Positions 44,846-55,369 of a stretch of 64,000 bases of DNA are shown here, one piece after another; position 1 is the stretch's first letter; each line of letters begins with the position of its first letter. The DNA is from UTCFX2 sp963827155 (GTDB taxonomy: Bacteria; Chloroflexota; Anaerolineae; Anaerolineales; UBA4823): positions 310,001 through 374,000 of the forward strand of contig CAWGZV010000003.1 of the NCBI GenBank assembly GCA_963827155.1, in the 5' to 3' direction. A model generated the notes under the pieces. That model was given only the letters and a program-made list of their open reading frames with translations. It made no database searches and had not been told where the DNA came from. The position numbers were made by a program, and so were the translations under genes.

Positions 44846-45704
44846 CCGTGAAATACTCAAAATCTGCCGGTGGGCTGTTATCACAGGATTGTCCGGTGTA
44901 AAGACCAATCCCTTTTGGAACAATCTCACTGGAGTGTTCACCAATCTTTGACCAGTTCTCTCCGTTATCGCTGAAATAACCTGTAAAGCTGCCTTTTTGG
45001 AACTGGAGCCGAAGATAGGCGCGTGGCGGACCAGCGACTTTGGTGGCAAAGTTCGGACTGCTGAAATTGTCGCCGACCAACTTGTCGAAATAAATCCCGT
45101 CTCCCACGCAGTTCCCCTCAAGGTCGCAATATGCCCTTCCTAACTTAAGGTAGTTCAAATCATCCTGGTACACGATTAATCCCGCCATCTGGAAATTGCT
45201 GGTTGGGGTGAAATTTACCAGCGTTTCAACCAGATAATCTTCTTGTGGAGGAAGGATGAGTGGGATATTCGCAGGGACCTCGCTGCAGTTTGCCGGGTCG
45301 AGGTATATCCGCAGCGAACCCGATCTCTCAGTGAGCGACCAAAGTTGATTATCCTCCCGCACCCATGTCCAGTCATTCTTTAGGGCACCATCGAAATCAT
45401 CGCGGAAGATCAGCGTCTCGGATGGAGATGAAGGAGGATGAATTAATGGGGTGAGTGTAACGATCGGGAATAAATCGTCTTTGGTTTCCGCTGCAGAAGG
45501 AGCAGGCGTCTCTGTGGGCAAGAGGGTGGCTTGGGCGTTCAGCGTTGCGGCTGTAAAGGTCTCAATGGCGGTATCGTCTGGCGGAAGGCTTGTGCTGGGG
45601 AGAAAACTGCAGGCAAGCATCCCAAGTATCAACGAAGAAATCCCCATCCAAAGACGATTTACCAAGGCAGAGTCCTCCTTCTCCAAGCTGTGGCCCGCGT
45701 TCAT
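44829..45704 (-). CDS. lipoprotein with concanavalin-like (DUF1349/GH43-C-type) domain
   Basis: 291 residues with a hydrophobic N-terminus ending in GMLAC (Cys32) and a Thr/Pro-rich tether to about residue 95. The rest is a beta-sandwich: FRDDFDGALKNDWTWVRED, ETLVNFTPTSNFQMAGLIVY, YLRLQFQKGSFTGYFSDNGENW and IGLYTGQSC. Such domains bind or hydrolyse glycans in beta-xylosidase-like proteins; no catalytic domain is attached. A surface glycan-binding role is inferred. Confidence 0.8.
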   Translation of the reverse strand: MNAGHSLEKEDSALVNRLWMGISSLILGMLACSFLPSTSLPPDDTAIETFTAATLNAQATLLPTETPAPSAAETKDDLFPIVTLTPLIHPPSSPSETLIFRDDFDGALKNDWTWVREDNQLWSLTERSGSLRIYLDPANCSEVPANIPLILPPQEDYLVETLVNFTPTSNFQMAGLIVYQDDLNYLKLGRAYCDLEGNCVGDGIYFDKLVGDNFSSPNFATKVAGPPRAYLRLQFQKGSFTGYFSDNGENWSKIGEHSSEIVPKGIGLYTGQSCDNSPPADFEYFTVSRTP

Positions 45705-45825
45705 GACTATTTTCCAAAAAAAAGGATCATTCGCTTATTGTGAGATATTATAGATAAATTATACCTCTATGGGTTTAATAGATGTTCCTAATATTATTCC
45801 TTATGAATTAGACAGTAAGTACGGA

Positions 45826-48800
45826 TTACTGAATGGGTGAAGAGGTCCCGATTGTTAAAATCCTGGCGGTAACATTGGTTCTCAAGAATGAATCCCTCAA
45901 CTCAGGGCTATCAATTCCCTCAAGGATATTTGTCAGCAGGATTGAAGCTTTGCTCGTTAGTTGTTCTGCCTCTTCGTGAGTTCCTAACCCCTTTTTTGTC
46001 GATATCAGCTCGACCAGGACTTTGCAGTGAATCCACTTCGCTCCGAGCGCTTCGCATTCGCTGCTGGCAGTTTCTAAGACCGTCAAAGCCTCCTCAAATC
46101 TCCCGGTCTCAAGCAGGGCTTTTCCTCTCCAAAGCAATCCAAGAGGGATGATCCCGCGGAAAGTCTCTTTTGGAAAACTGAGCAAATTCTCGGCTGTATC
46201 CATCAGCTGGTCCCAATCCCTCTCTGCTAATGCAAAATCACTCATCAATAACAGAATATAAAGCGAGAATATGCCGCCTGGCTGAAACGCAGGGTGGGTT
46301 GCTTCCAGATCGTGGATCAGGGTTCGCGCCTCTTCAATCCTTCCTGCTATAGCCAGGATATGGGCATTTCCGATGCGCACAAATTCTTTCCAAAGGCCCA
46401 TATACTCGTTTTTTTGCTGTTTGGCGTCTTCTACTAGCTCCAAAGCCTGCTGGTAATCTCCCAGTTCGGCGAATAATCGTGCCAGGTCAATTTGGGTGGT
46501 CACCTTTGGAGCCGCGAAACCTGCTTTTTCGGCATAATACAGACAGCTTTTCATCGATTCGATCGCTCTTGAGAACTCGCCCATCTCCACATAAACCATT
46601 CCTACGTACATCCGGCTGTATGCTTGCCCCCACAAATTTTTGATTTCGATACTGATCTTCAGCGCTTCCTCCGCGGTTTGGATCGCCTTTTTGTAGTCAC
46701 CGGTGAGAAAATAGGCAAGTACGGCTGTGGACAGGCTGTCGGCATGCATGGCTTTATTGTCGAGTGATGCCCAGATCTGCACTGCCTGTTCAGTGACCTC
46801 GCGCCCAAGCTGAAATTGTCCGACGTTGTAGTAGCATTGACCAAGGTCGTTCAAGATATAAGCAACCAGTTCCTGCAGGTCCAGCTCGAGGGCGAGCTTC
46901 AGGGCGCGTTCGCCATAATGGATCGCTTCATCCGACAATCCGATTCGATCATACATCAATAGCATGATCCACAAGATTTTAGCCTCAGCAGGTTTGTTTT
47001 CCAATTTCTGGGCAATTTCCAATGCTTTGCTGCTGATCTCGCGAGCATTTGGAAAATCTTGAACAGAGGATGGCGTCGCCATCAAGGTCGCTTGTGCAAT
47101 CAATGCCGCTAGAACCAGCGCCTCGTCATGCCGCTGTTCAGCAATTTTCTTCATATCAGCATAGTTCTCAAGCGCTTCCTGGTAAGCTGAAGAAAGCTCA
47201 TATGCCCGACCGCGCTTCGTGAAGAGCTGTTCCAATCTGTCGGATTCGGTTTTATTATTTGCGAGTTCGATCGCCCGAGTATATGCTTTAATGGCTTCAC
47301 GATTTGCGTAAAGCTGAAAAGCGTGGTCTCCGGCGAGCTGATAATAACGTAGAGCGCGATCATCGCCAGCCTGGTCAAAGTGGTATGCCAGCATCGCGCA
47401 CGCCTCCGTGGCTTCACAGGAGGCTTGTTCTTGAATTTCGAGCGCTTCTCCTGCTAAAAGGTGATATTTCCGGCGCTGCTTTAATAAAATCGCATTGTAG
47501 ACCGTCTCTTGGGTCAAAGTGTGGCGAAATGCATATTCCGGTTTCGGCTGTCGGGCAGTTTCTCGGATCAATTCAGCTCGTTCCAATGTATTCAGGCAGC
47601 TCATAAGCAGTTCGGACTCCGGAAAAATCAGCTTCAAAGCTGCAATGCTGAAGGTTCGACCCAGTACGGCCGCGATCTGCAGCACCTGCCGCGATTCCTC
47701 GTCCAGCCGGTCGACTCTGGCGAGGATAAGTGATTGGATGCTGTCAGGTATTTCGATCTCGCCAGGATTTTCACCCGCATACCACTCCGATTGACCTTCA
47801 TTACTGTTAATTTTTACCAAAGTCCCATTTTCAATAAATGAATGGATCAATTCTTCGATAAAGAATGGATTTCCTTCGGTTTTTTGCAAGACGGCTGCTT
47901 GAAGCTTTTCTGGGAATTCAGGCGAATTCAACAGCCCACGCAGCAGTGCCGAGCTTTCGGATTCCAGGAGTGGATGCAGCTCGATCGATAGATAACGATG
48001 GGGGTAGCTCCGTTCCGCTTCGTTTTTAATCCGCCAGACCGGCGCGCCGCGTTCGGGCCGAAATGTGCACAGCACCATCAACTTCACCTGGTCGGTTAGC
48101 TGAAATAAATAGTTGAGCAAATCGATCGAAGCCTCATCTGCCCAGTGAAGGTCATCAAAAATTAGAGCTACAGGTCCAGCCAGAGAAATTGCCTTCCAAA
48201 CGGATAGCATCGAGGCGTACAAATCGCTTTTGAAAGCCTCGCCGGAAAGGTTGGCTGACCATTCCGATTCTCCCGTGCGAGCCCAGCAAGATCTGAAAAG
48301 ATTGTAGAATCCGCTTGCGTTCTTCTCCAACGATGCCGGGCTCGAGACACTTTTTGGAAATTTTTTGTTCGACAATCTGGACAGGATCTTGATCGTTAAT
48401 TCCACAGAAAGTCCGAATAAAAGTTCGAAAAGTTGCGTAAGGGCTGTTGTTTGAAAACGAAGGGCTTCGACATTCAATCCAATTCAATACGTCCAACGAA
48501 TTATGTTGCGTTCTCGCTGCATTATCTTCCCAAAGCAACCGCATTTCGGCCAGCAGCCTGCTCTTTCCAATCCCCGCCTCGCCAGTGATGCATACGATCT
48601 GACCTCGCCCCCCAAGCAAATCCTGAAGAGCCTGGTTTAATGCTTTCATTTCGTTTTGACGCCCGACCAGCGTTGTGCTCCAGCTGCCTGACCTATGCTG
48701 TTTCTCGTTTTGATCCTTATGACCGATGACCCGATACGCCGAGATTGAATTCATTCGCCCCTTGACTTCGATCGCACCGAGGGCTTCCACCTCGAAAAGA

Positions 48801-49532
48801 TGGGCGACAAGCTGGTAGGTATCCTGGGAGATTTGGACAGTCCCCGGCATAGCCGTCTGCTCCATCCGGGCAGCGAGGTTGACGGCATCTCCCATTGCGG
48901 TGTATTCGGTGCGCAATGAGTTCCCTACCTCGCCAACTACCGCCAAACCGGTATTGATCCCCACTCTCACATTCAGGTTCAAACCGCGCGGGATTAACAC
49001 ATTTTCTTGAAGCACCGACATTTTTTCGACAATTTCCAAACCTGCCAGCACTGCTCTCTGCGGATCGTCTTCATGCGCAATTGGAGCGCCAAAAAACGCA
49101 AGTATGGCGTCTCCCATTAATCTTGCGACATTCCCGCCAAATTGGTGAACTGCGCTTATGAGCTGTTCGAAAATCTGCTGGATGAGCTCAGTCCATTCCT
49201 CGGGGTCCAGCATTTCGGCAGCCGCGGTCGAATCTTTGACATCGCAGAACAAGACCGTCAGCACCCTGCGCTCACTTTGGGCGCTCCGTGGGATGATCGC
49301 TGGATTTTGAGAAGCAAATCGTGGAACAGGAGTGCGTGATGAAGAAACTTTCCCACCCTCCTTCGATTGCACTAGCTCTGCTTCAACAGCTTGACCGCAG
49401 TTGAAGCAGAAACGAGCTGCGGCAGGCAGCGAAGTACCGCAGTTTGAGCAGGGAGTGAAGAATGGCCTCCCACAATTCATGCAGAATCGGGAGCCTTCGG
49501 AATTGAGAGTTCTGACAGTGCGGACAAACCAT
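45826..49532 (-). CDS. zinc-ribbon, class III nucleotidyl cyclase, AAA ATPase and TPR regulator (two frameshifts)
   Basis: About 1235 residues after repair. From ATG 49532: MVCPHCQNS, then (excess base near 49505) two zinc ribbons with Cys in FCMNCGRPFFTPCSNCG and FCFNCG. A cyclase domain follows with VLFCDVKDST and RLMGDAILAFFG metal Asp residues and GDAVNLAARMEQT. A STAND-type ATPase has Walker A in ITGEAGIGKSRLL and Walker B in ALIFDDLHWADEAS. The C-terminal half is TPR repeats. The second break, near 48282, lies between ILQSFQILL and ARTGESEWSANLSG. Whether it makes a cyclic nucleotide is uncertain; it is probably a cytoplasmic signal integrator. Confidence 0.88.
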
Positions 49533-49719
49533 TTGTCGGCTTTCGTTTTTAATAAAATCGCATCAGTCGGGTTATTTATACTGGAATGCCTTAGTTGGAT
49601 ATATAGGATAATTATACTCGCAATATTGGCAGGGATGCCGAGGATTCATTTTCCAGGATGTCCGCTTATTCAGAGCGGTTTTTGGGAGTCGAACGGTGCA
49701 GATCAAGTAAAATAGCTCT

Positions 49720-50905
49720 ATGCCACGCATTCTTTTTGTAGCCGATGGGCGGTCTCCGATCGCAGTGAACTGGATTAATTATTTTCTTGAACGGGAGGCT
49801 GAGATTCACCTAGTTTCGAGCTTCCCATGCGTGCCGGATCCGCGCCTGGCTTCATTCACTTTTGTTCCAGTCGCATTCAGCGAATTAAAACGATCAATCT
49901 CAGGGGCGCCAACCCGTCCTCATCCCATCCCCAAAACAGCTCCTTGGTTCGCTAATCGCTTGCGCCAATGGCTGGGACCGCTGACCCTGCCTCGAGCATC
50001 GCAGAAATTAAGGAAAATTCTAGAGAGAATTCAACCAGAGCTTATCCATGCCATGCGGATACCATACGAGGGCATGCTTGCTGCCAGGGCGCTTCAATTT
50101 TCGAATTTTAGAGGGACTCCACCGCCGCTGCTGATCTCGGTCTGGGGAAATGATTTCACCCTTCATGCCCCCTCCACTCCATTGATGCGGCATTTCACAC
50201 GTGAGACCCTGCTGAAAGCTGACGCCCTCCATGCAGACTGCCAGCGCGATGTGCGGCTTGCACGAGAATGGGATTTTAAAGCTGAAAATCCAACGATCGT
50301 GCTTCCAGGGGCTGGCGGGGTGCAGCCTGAGATTTTCTACCCTGGAAAAGAGCCCGTGGTTGCGCCGCTGGCTATCAACCCTCGCGGCATAAGGACATAT
50401 GTGAACAATGCCGCCTTTTTTCAAGCGATCCCGCTTATCCTCGAGCAAGTCCCGGAAGCGCGCTTTGTCTGCCCTGCAATGGCAGAAACCCCTCAGATCC
50501 AACATTGGGTAAACGAGTTTGGAATTTCTCAATCTGTGGGGCTGCTGCCGGTCCAAACCCGACCTCAAATGGCTGAATTATTCCGCCAGGCAAGGGTCGC
50601 TGTGTCTCCAAGCATACACGACGGCACGCCCAATACATTGTTGGAGGCGATGGCCTGCGGCTGTCTGCCTGTCGCCGGAGATCTGGAATCGCTGCGCGAA
50701 TGGATTACCTCCGGTCAAAATGGCCTTCTAGTAGATTCGAATTCTCCATCCGCCATTGCCAAGGCGATCATCAATGCATTTCGGGACGACGAGCTGCTTC
50801 TGAGGGGGCGAAAGAGTTAACGCCGGGTTGATCGCAGCCCGTGCAGATTACTCCACGGTTATGCAGCAAGCCTTGGATTTTTATGCAAGAATTGCCGGGG
50901 TTTAA
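49720..50905 (+). CDS. glycosyltransferase family 4 (one frameshift near the C-terminus)
   Basis: Starts at ATG 49720 with the N-domain ILFVADGRSPIAVNWINYFL. HAMRIPYEGMLAARAL and SVWGNDFTLHAP are in the acceptor region; SIHDGTPNTLLEAMACGCLPV is the donor-site motif. The frame stops at 50820; dropping one A near 50811-50815 continues as VNAGLIAARADYSTVMQQAL to 50905, giving about 394 residues. It diverges from the cyclase gene over a 187-base spacer in which I see AT-rich -10-like sequence but no clear promoter. Confidence 0.87.
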
Positions 50906-50954
50906 TCGATGGCATTCATCTGCGAAATATAAACTGGCATGCGCCTGCTTGTAT

Positions 50955-52746
50955 TTACTGAGTCTGTTGGGCAATCGATGCAAGTTCTTCCACCCGTGTT
51001 CGGATATTAGCCGCGAATTTGACCAACGCCAGCCCGACCGATTCCTGAGCTGTCTCTCGCTTTGACAGGATCGGGAGGCTTCGATTAATTGATTCGATCG
51101 CAGTTGCGAAATCCAGGGGGATGATCGCAGCCGGCTCCCTCCCAAATGCCTGTGAAAGTCGCTCAGGTGAAATCCCGAGCCGCGTGTCGAATTGGTTGAT
51201 TACCAGGCTGATGCGATCCAGGTCCATATGCATCAATGGAGCCAGCTCCAGGAATTTCTGGATTCTGGAGATGGAAGGGATATCCAGAGTTGAAACCAGG
51301 ACAATCAACATGCTGGCATCCAACGCGGCCAGAGTGGTCTCGTTCAGGCGATGCGAGGTGTCCACGATCACATATCTATACATATTGCTCAGGTAATTTA
51401 ACAGCTGAAAGAAATGGGGACCGGTGACCAGCTGAGATCTTTCGAGGCGAGGGGCGTGCAGGACTTTGACCCCTGAAGGATGCGTTACGAGGACATCGTT
51501 CACAATATCGGGATCTAGTGAATTGACCCTGGGTGCCAGATCCAGGATCGAGCTCTTGCTTTGAGTATTCATTAGTACTGGCAAATCTCCATAATGCAGA
51601 TCGCCATCGATCAGGACTACACTGGAATCATCTCGCTGTAAGCCCAATGCGAGGTTTGCGGAGAGAAGCGTACAACCCGAACCGCCGCGCGGGCTGTAAA
51701 TCGTGATGATCTTTCCGCCAGGCGCAGGAATAAAAGTATCAGTTTGGAATGGAAGCGGCGGTTGTCGCATCCTGTTTTGACGTGCTTGTGAACCTGCCCT
51801 TAATATTGCTTTGATGAGCTCATCAATTTTTGGCGGCTTAGTTAAAAATCGCGCGCCCCGCCAGCATTGCTCGACGCATATAATCCAGATCGTCCTGAAC
51901 AGTGAGGATTACGACTTCTGTAACCGGCTGGTCTCGTTTTATGGTAGCAGTAGCAGCAATCCCATCCATGTCTGGCATATTCACGTCCATTAAGACGACA
52001 TCTGGTTTTAGCTCGCGCACCAGCTGGATCGCCTGGAGCCCATTCATGGCTGTCCCGACTACTTCAATCCCTTCTTGAAATTTTAACGATCGAAAAACGA
52101 TCTCACGCGTTTCGGAGATGTCATCAGCCAGTACAACCCGGATCTTCTCCATAGGGTGATTGGTTTGCACAAGGAATTGATCCTCGTCTCTCGGTTGAGG
52201 TACTTTAGATTCACTAGTTTCCTTAGGAGGTCTCTGGAGTTCTTTTCGAAATACGTTTTCAGCCTTGAGCGCATCCGGTTCGACTGAGAGAGCTTTTTCC
52301 TTATGCGATTGGGGATTGAGCTGTTTCTTGAAAGTGGGGTTTGGGCCTGGAACGAAATTGCCATCATTATGGGTGAAGTCCGAATTACCCGTTTTGTTTA
52401 GAATCCCAGGTTGAGGTATTGGGGCATTCTGAAAACGAGAACGCCGGAGGCTTCCGAAGAACTGGTCTAGAATAGAGGGTTTTCCAGCCGATCTGATAAT
52501 AGGCTGGTCTGAATACCCATTCAGCTCACCCAACCGCTCTGGAAAGTAGCGCTCGGTGAATGAGCGCCGGAACTCCTCATATGTGGCTCCGCTGCCGTAT
52601 GTTCGGTGGAGGAGTTCCCAGGCGCCCAGGTGATTAAAATCGTGCCGGAGGATGTCTTCGACGAGCCGCGCCCCTTTTTGTCTGTCCCCTTTTTGATAGG
52701 CATTTTCGGCTTTGATTAACTTTGCCTCCAGCGAGCTCTCTGCCAT
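50955..52746 (-). CDS. CpaE/TadZ-like protein: TPR-like region, response-regulator domain and atypical ParA ATPase (one frameshift)
   Basis: Starts at 52746. Residues 1-70 are TPR-like (AYQKGDRQKGARLVEDIL), then a polar linker to about 197. A REC domain follows (IRVVLADDISETREIV, phospho-Asp in VVLMDVNMPDMDG). A missing G in the minus-strand run at 51856-51859 breaks the frame; restoring it gives LAGARDFLTKPPKIDELI, the REC end with its Lys, leading into a ParA/MinD domain. The P loop is SPRGGSGCTLLSANLAL, with Arg and Cys where ParA has its two Lys, as in TadZ-type proteins. About 597 residues. The family places Tad/type IVc pilus machinery; no pilus genes are in view. Confidence 0.88.
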
Positions 52747-52747
52747 T

Positions 52748-54145
52748 TCAGATATTGATTGACTGCCCTGAGGCTGCCTCTGCAGCTTCCATCAGTGCTT
52801 CGCTCAAGGTAGGATGGGCATGCACGTTTCGGCTCAGCTCGTGGGCGGTGATCTCCATCATTTGTGCGAGGGTCAACTCTGGTAGCAGCTCGGTGACTTC
52901 CGGTCCAATCATATGCGCGCCCAATATTTCCCCGTATTTCGCGTCCGAGACCAGCTTTACCCATCCAACCGCTTCTCCGAGACCTAATGCCTTCCCATTT
53001 GCCTGGAATGGGAACTTCCCGATTTTTACTTCATACCCGCGCTCGTGCGCCTGGGCTTCGGTCATCCCAAAAGATGCGACTTGAGGCTGGCTGTAAGTTG
53101 CCCGCGGCATCATTTCATAGTTTAAATGGACGGTTTCCACCCCGGCAATTGTCTCGGCGGCGATGATCCCTTGGGCCGAGGCGACATGCGCAAGCATGAG
53201 CTTGGATGTCACGTCACCAATGGCATAAATACCGGGTACATTTGTTGCCATGCGATCATCGATCTCAATTGCACCGCGCTCGCTGAGTTTCACCCCCAAC
53301 TCCTCCAGGCCTAATCCACTTCCATTTGGTCGAAAGCCAATCGCGACGAGCGCCTGTTCTGCATCCAGGGTCTTCTCGCCTTGCTCGCTAGCGACTTTTA
53401 ACTGCACTCCTTGCTCGGTCGTCTTGATCTCCAGCACCCGATGACCAGTCAACACGTTAATTTTCCGCTTCTTAAAGGCTCTAGCAAGCTCGTCGCTGAC
53501 TTCTGAATCTTCCAGGGGCACCAGACGCGGCAGCATCTCAACCACGGTCACATCCACACCGTAAGAACTCCATACAGTCGCAAATTCCACTCCGATCGCG
53601 CCTGCCCCAATGATCACCACTGACTTCGGGAGCTTTTCCTGCAGGATCGCTTCAAGGTAGGTGACGATCTTTTCACCATCAACCTTCCATCCCGGCGGGA
53701 TCGTTACACTCGCTCCGGTTGAGACAATGATGTTTTTGGTTTTTAGGTCTTTTTTAGCCCCGACATTATCTGTGACCGTCACAACATCTCTGGCGGTCAC
53801 TTTGGCATTCCCCATATGGACTTCGATATTATTCTTTTTCATCAAAAATCCGACACCCTTTACCAGGCGGTCGGATGTCTGGCGGCTTCGCTTCACGGCT
53901 GCGCTGTAATCCAGGTTCAGGTTATCGAATGAAAAGCCGAACTCCTTGCTGCGTTCCCGCAACGTGTGCGCCAGATCGGCGTTCTTGAGCAATGCCTTCG
54001 ATGGGATACACCCCACATTCAGGCAGACGCCACCAAGCCATTGTTTGTCTACGATGGCGGTCTTCAGTCCAAGCTGAGCAGCGCGGATCGCGGCCACATA
54101 ACCACCGGGGCCTGCGCCGATCACCACAACATCGTATTGATCCAT
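52748..54145 (-). CDS. lpdA: dihydrolipoyl dehydrogenase (E3)
   Basis: A 465-residue FAD flavoprotein. FAD binding is in VVIGAGPGGYVAAIRAAQLG, the redox-active Cys pair in GGVCLNVGCIPSKALL, NAD binding in VVIIGAGAIGVEFATVW, and the C-terminal His-Glu dyad in AHPTLSEALMEAAEAA. It reoxidises the dihydrolipoyl groups of E2 and reduces NAD. The E2 and E1 genes lie 7 kb away on the same strand, separated by a respiratory operon. It has its own promoter at 54224-54252, and the CpaE-like gene follows after one base. Confidence 0.95.
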   Translation of the reverse strand: MDQYDVVVIGAGPGGYVAAIRAAQLGLKTAIVDKQWLGGVCLNVGCIPSKALLKNADLAHTLRERSKEFGFSFDNLNLDYSAAVKRSRQTSDRLVKGVGFLMKKNNIEVHMGNAKVTARDVVTVTDNVGAKKDLKTKNIIVSTGASVTIPPGWKVDGEKIVTYLEAILQEKLPKSVVIIGAGAIGVEFATVWSSYGVDVTVVEMLPRLVPLEDSEVSDELARAFKKRKINVLTGHRVLEIKTTEQGVQLKVASEQGEKTLDAEQALVAIGFRPNGSGLGLEELGVKLSERGAIEIDDRMATNVPGIYAIGDVTSKLMLAHVASAQGIIAAETIAGVETVHLNYEMMPRATYSQPQVASFGMTEAQAHERGYEVKIGKFPFQANGKALGLGEAVGWVKLVSDAKYGEILGAHMIGPEVTELLPELTLAQMMEITAHELSRNVHAHPTLSEALMEAAEAASGQSINI

Positions 54146-54223
54146 GATTTCTCCTGTTTTTTGTTGGCTGCGAATTTTGTTTTCCCCGTGCCAGGGGATT
54201 GATGCTTCGGATGTCCTGAGGTC

Positions 54224-54252
54224 ATTATAATTGTGGCGAGATGCCGGGTCAA
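54224..54252 (-). promoter_or_regulatory. lpdA promoter
   Basis: On the minus strand TTGACC (54252-54247), 17 bases, then TATAAT (54229-54224), about 80 bases upstream of the lpdA start. A near-consensus sigma-70 promoter. The rest of 54146-54340 shows no other element. Confidence 0.75.
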
Positions 54253-54340
54253 GTAAGCAGAGGATTATCCCGCTTCCAGTATTGTCAGCACAAGAAAAGC
54301 GCTGAGGATAAGTGAACGAAAGATTCCAGGGAATCCATTT

Positions 54341-55348
54341 TTACTGCACCCATTCCTTCCAAATCGGCTCAACTGGCTCGGATTTTAATCTTTCGCGGAT
54401 CGAGCCGAAAATCACTGCCAGCGGTAGATTATTCTTGCATGCTTGTTCGCACATCCCGCAGCCCGCACATGAAAACAACCAATCTCTCACGGCCTCACGT
54501 GGGTAATGTCCATCCGCATCGCGCCTGGGAAATTCAACCGAACAGATCGGGCAAACCGCCATGCATTTCTGGCAGTCGCCGCACCCTTCCAGTTGAGCGA
54601 TCACTGCGTCCAGGTCCTTCGGCAGCAGATCTTCAAGCGCCTGCATGACGCGCTCCATCGTCTGATGGTGGAAAGCAGCTTGCCGGCTGAGCACGTGCTC
54701 ATGCATCAAGGTGAGCGATTCATCTGCTTTTCCATCACACAGCTCCCCCAGGTGCAACCATTCAGCTTTATTCTCCCCTCCAAACTGAAGGAGCATTTTT
54801 TCGCGGACAGGCAGCCCGAGCACATGAAGATTAAGGTCTGCAGAATGAGCCCCCGGACTGGCGCACATCTGGCAAGCAGGACGGTGGCGATATGCCAGGA
54901 TGCCTCCCTGGCGAGCAAATTTCAGGGTCTCTCCGCCAAAATCATCGGCGGATCCTTTCCTTGCTGCCCGCCATTCGAACTCCTCTTCGGGATAGGTGCC
55001 CAAACAATCGACGCTTAATGTAATCAGGTTCGGATCTGATAAATCTATTCGCTTGCCGATCTCCAGGAGAGCCCGCATCTCACATGGCCTGAGCAGGACC
55101 CCAAGACGGGATTGAGGGTGATCGCGGATGGCTTTTGGGACCCGGCGTGCCAGGTTTTCACGCATAACCGGGCGAAAAGGATTGATCGAATCTAAGCCAT
55201 CAGGGCTATTGATCCAATGCGCGCCTGATCCGCCATTCTCTGAAACGAGCAGCCCTTCAAGCTGTACCTGATTCCATACAGTCCGTAGCAATCGACGGAC
55301 TGCCCCGATGGGATCGCCGTGCGTCTCAATTATCCAATAATCTTGCAT
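54341..55348 (-). CDS. iron-sulfur protein with two [4Fe-4S] motifs (FdhB/FrhB/HdrC-like)
   Basis: 335 residues. The N-terminal two thirds include LGVLLRPCEMRALLE and further conserved Cys (LSVDCLGTYPEEEF, CQMCASPGAHSADL), as in the FrhB/FdhB family of F420- or flavin-linked dehydrogenases. The C-terminus has two cluster motifs, CGDCQKCMAVCPIC and CAGCGMCEQAC followed by KNNLP. It follows the HdrD-like gene by 21 bases. I infer that it links that membrane protein to a soluble electron donor; the donor is unknown. Another reading is a stand-alone formate or hydrogenase beta subunit. Confidence 0.78.
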   Translation of the reverse strand: MQDYWIIETHGDPIGAVRRLLRTVWNQVQLEGLLVSENGGSGAHWINSPDGLDSINPFRPVMRENLARRVPKAIRDHPQSRLGVLLRPCEMRALLEIGKRIDLSDPNLITLSVDCLGTYPEEEFEWRAARKGSADDFGGETLKFARQGGILAYRHRPACQMCASPGAHSADLNLHVLGLPVREKMLLQFGGENKAEWLHLGELCDGKADESLTLMHEHVLSRQAAFHHQTMERVMQALEDLLPKDLDAVIAQLEGCGDCQKCMAVCPICSVEFPRRDADGHYPREAVRDWLFSCAGCGMCEQACKNNLPLAVIFGSIRERLKSEPVEPIWKEWVQ

Positions 55349-55369
55349 TACTCACCTCCGCAAATAAAA

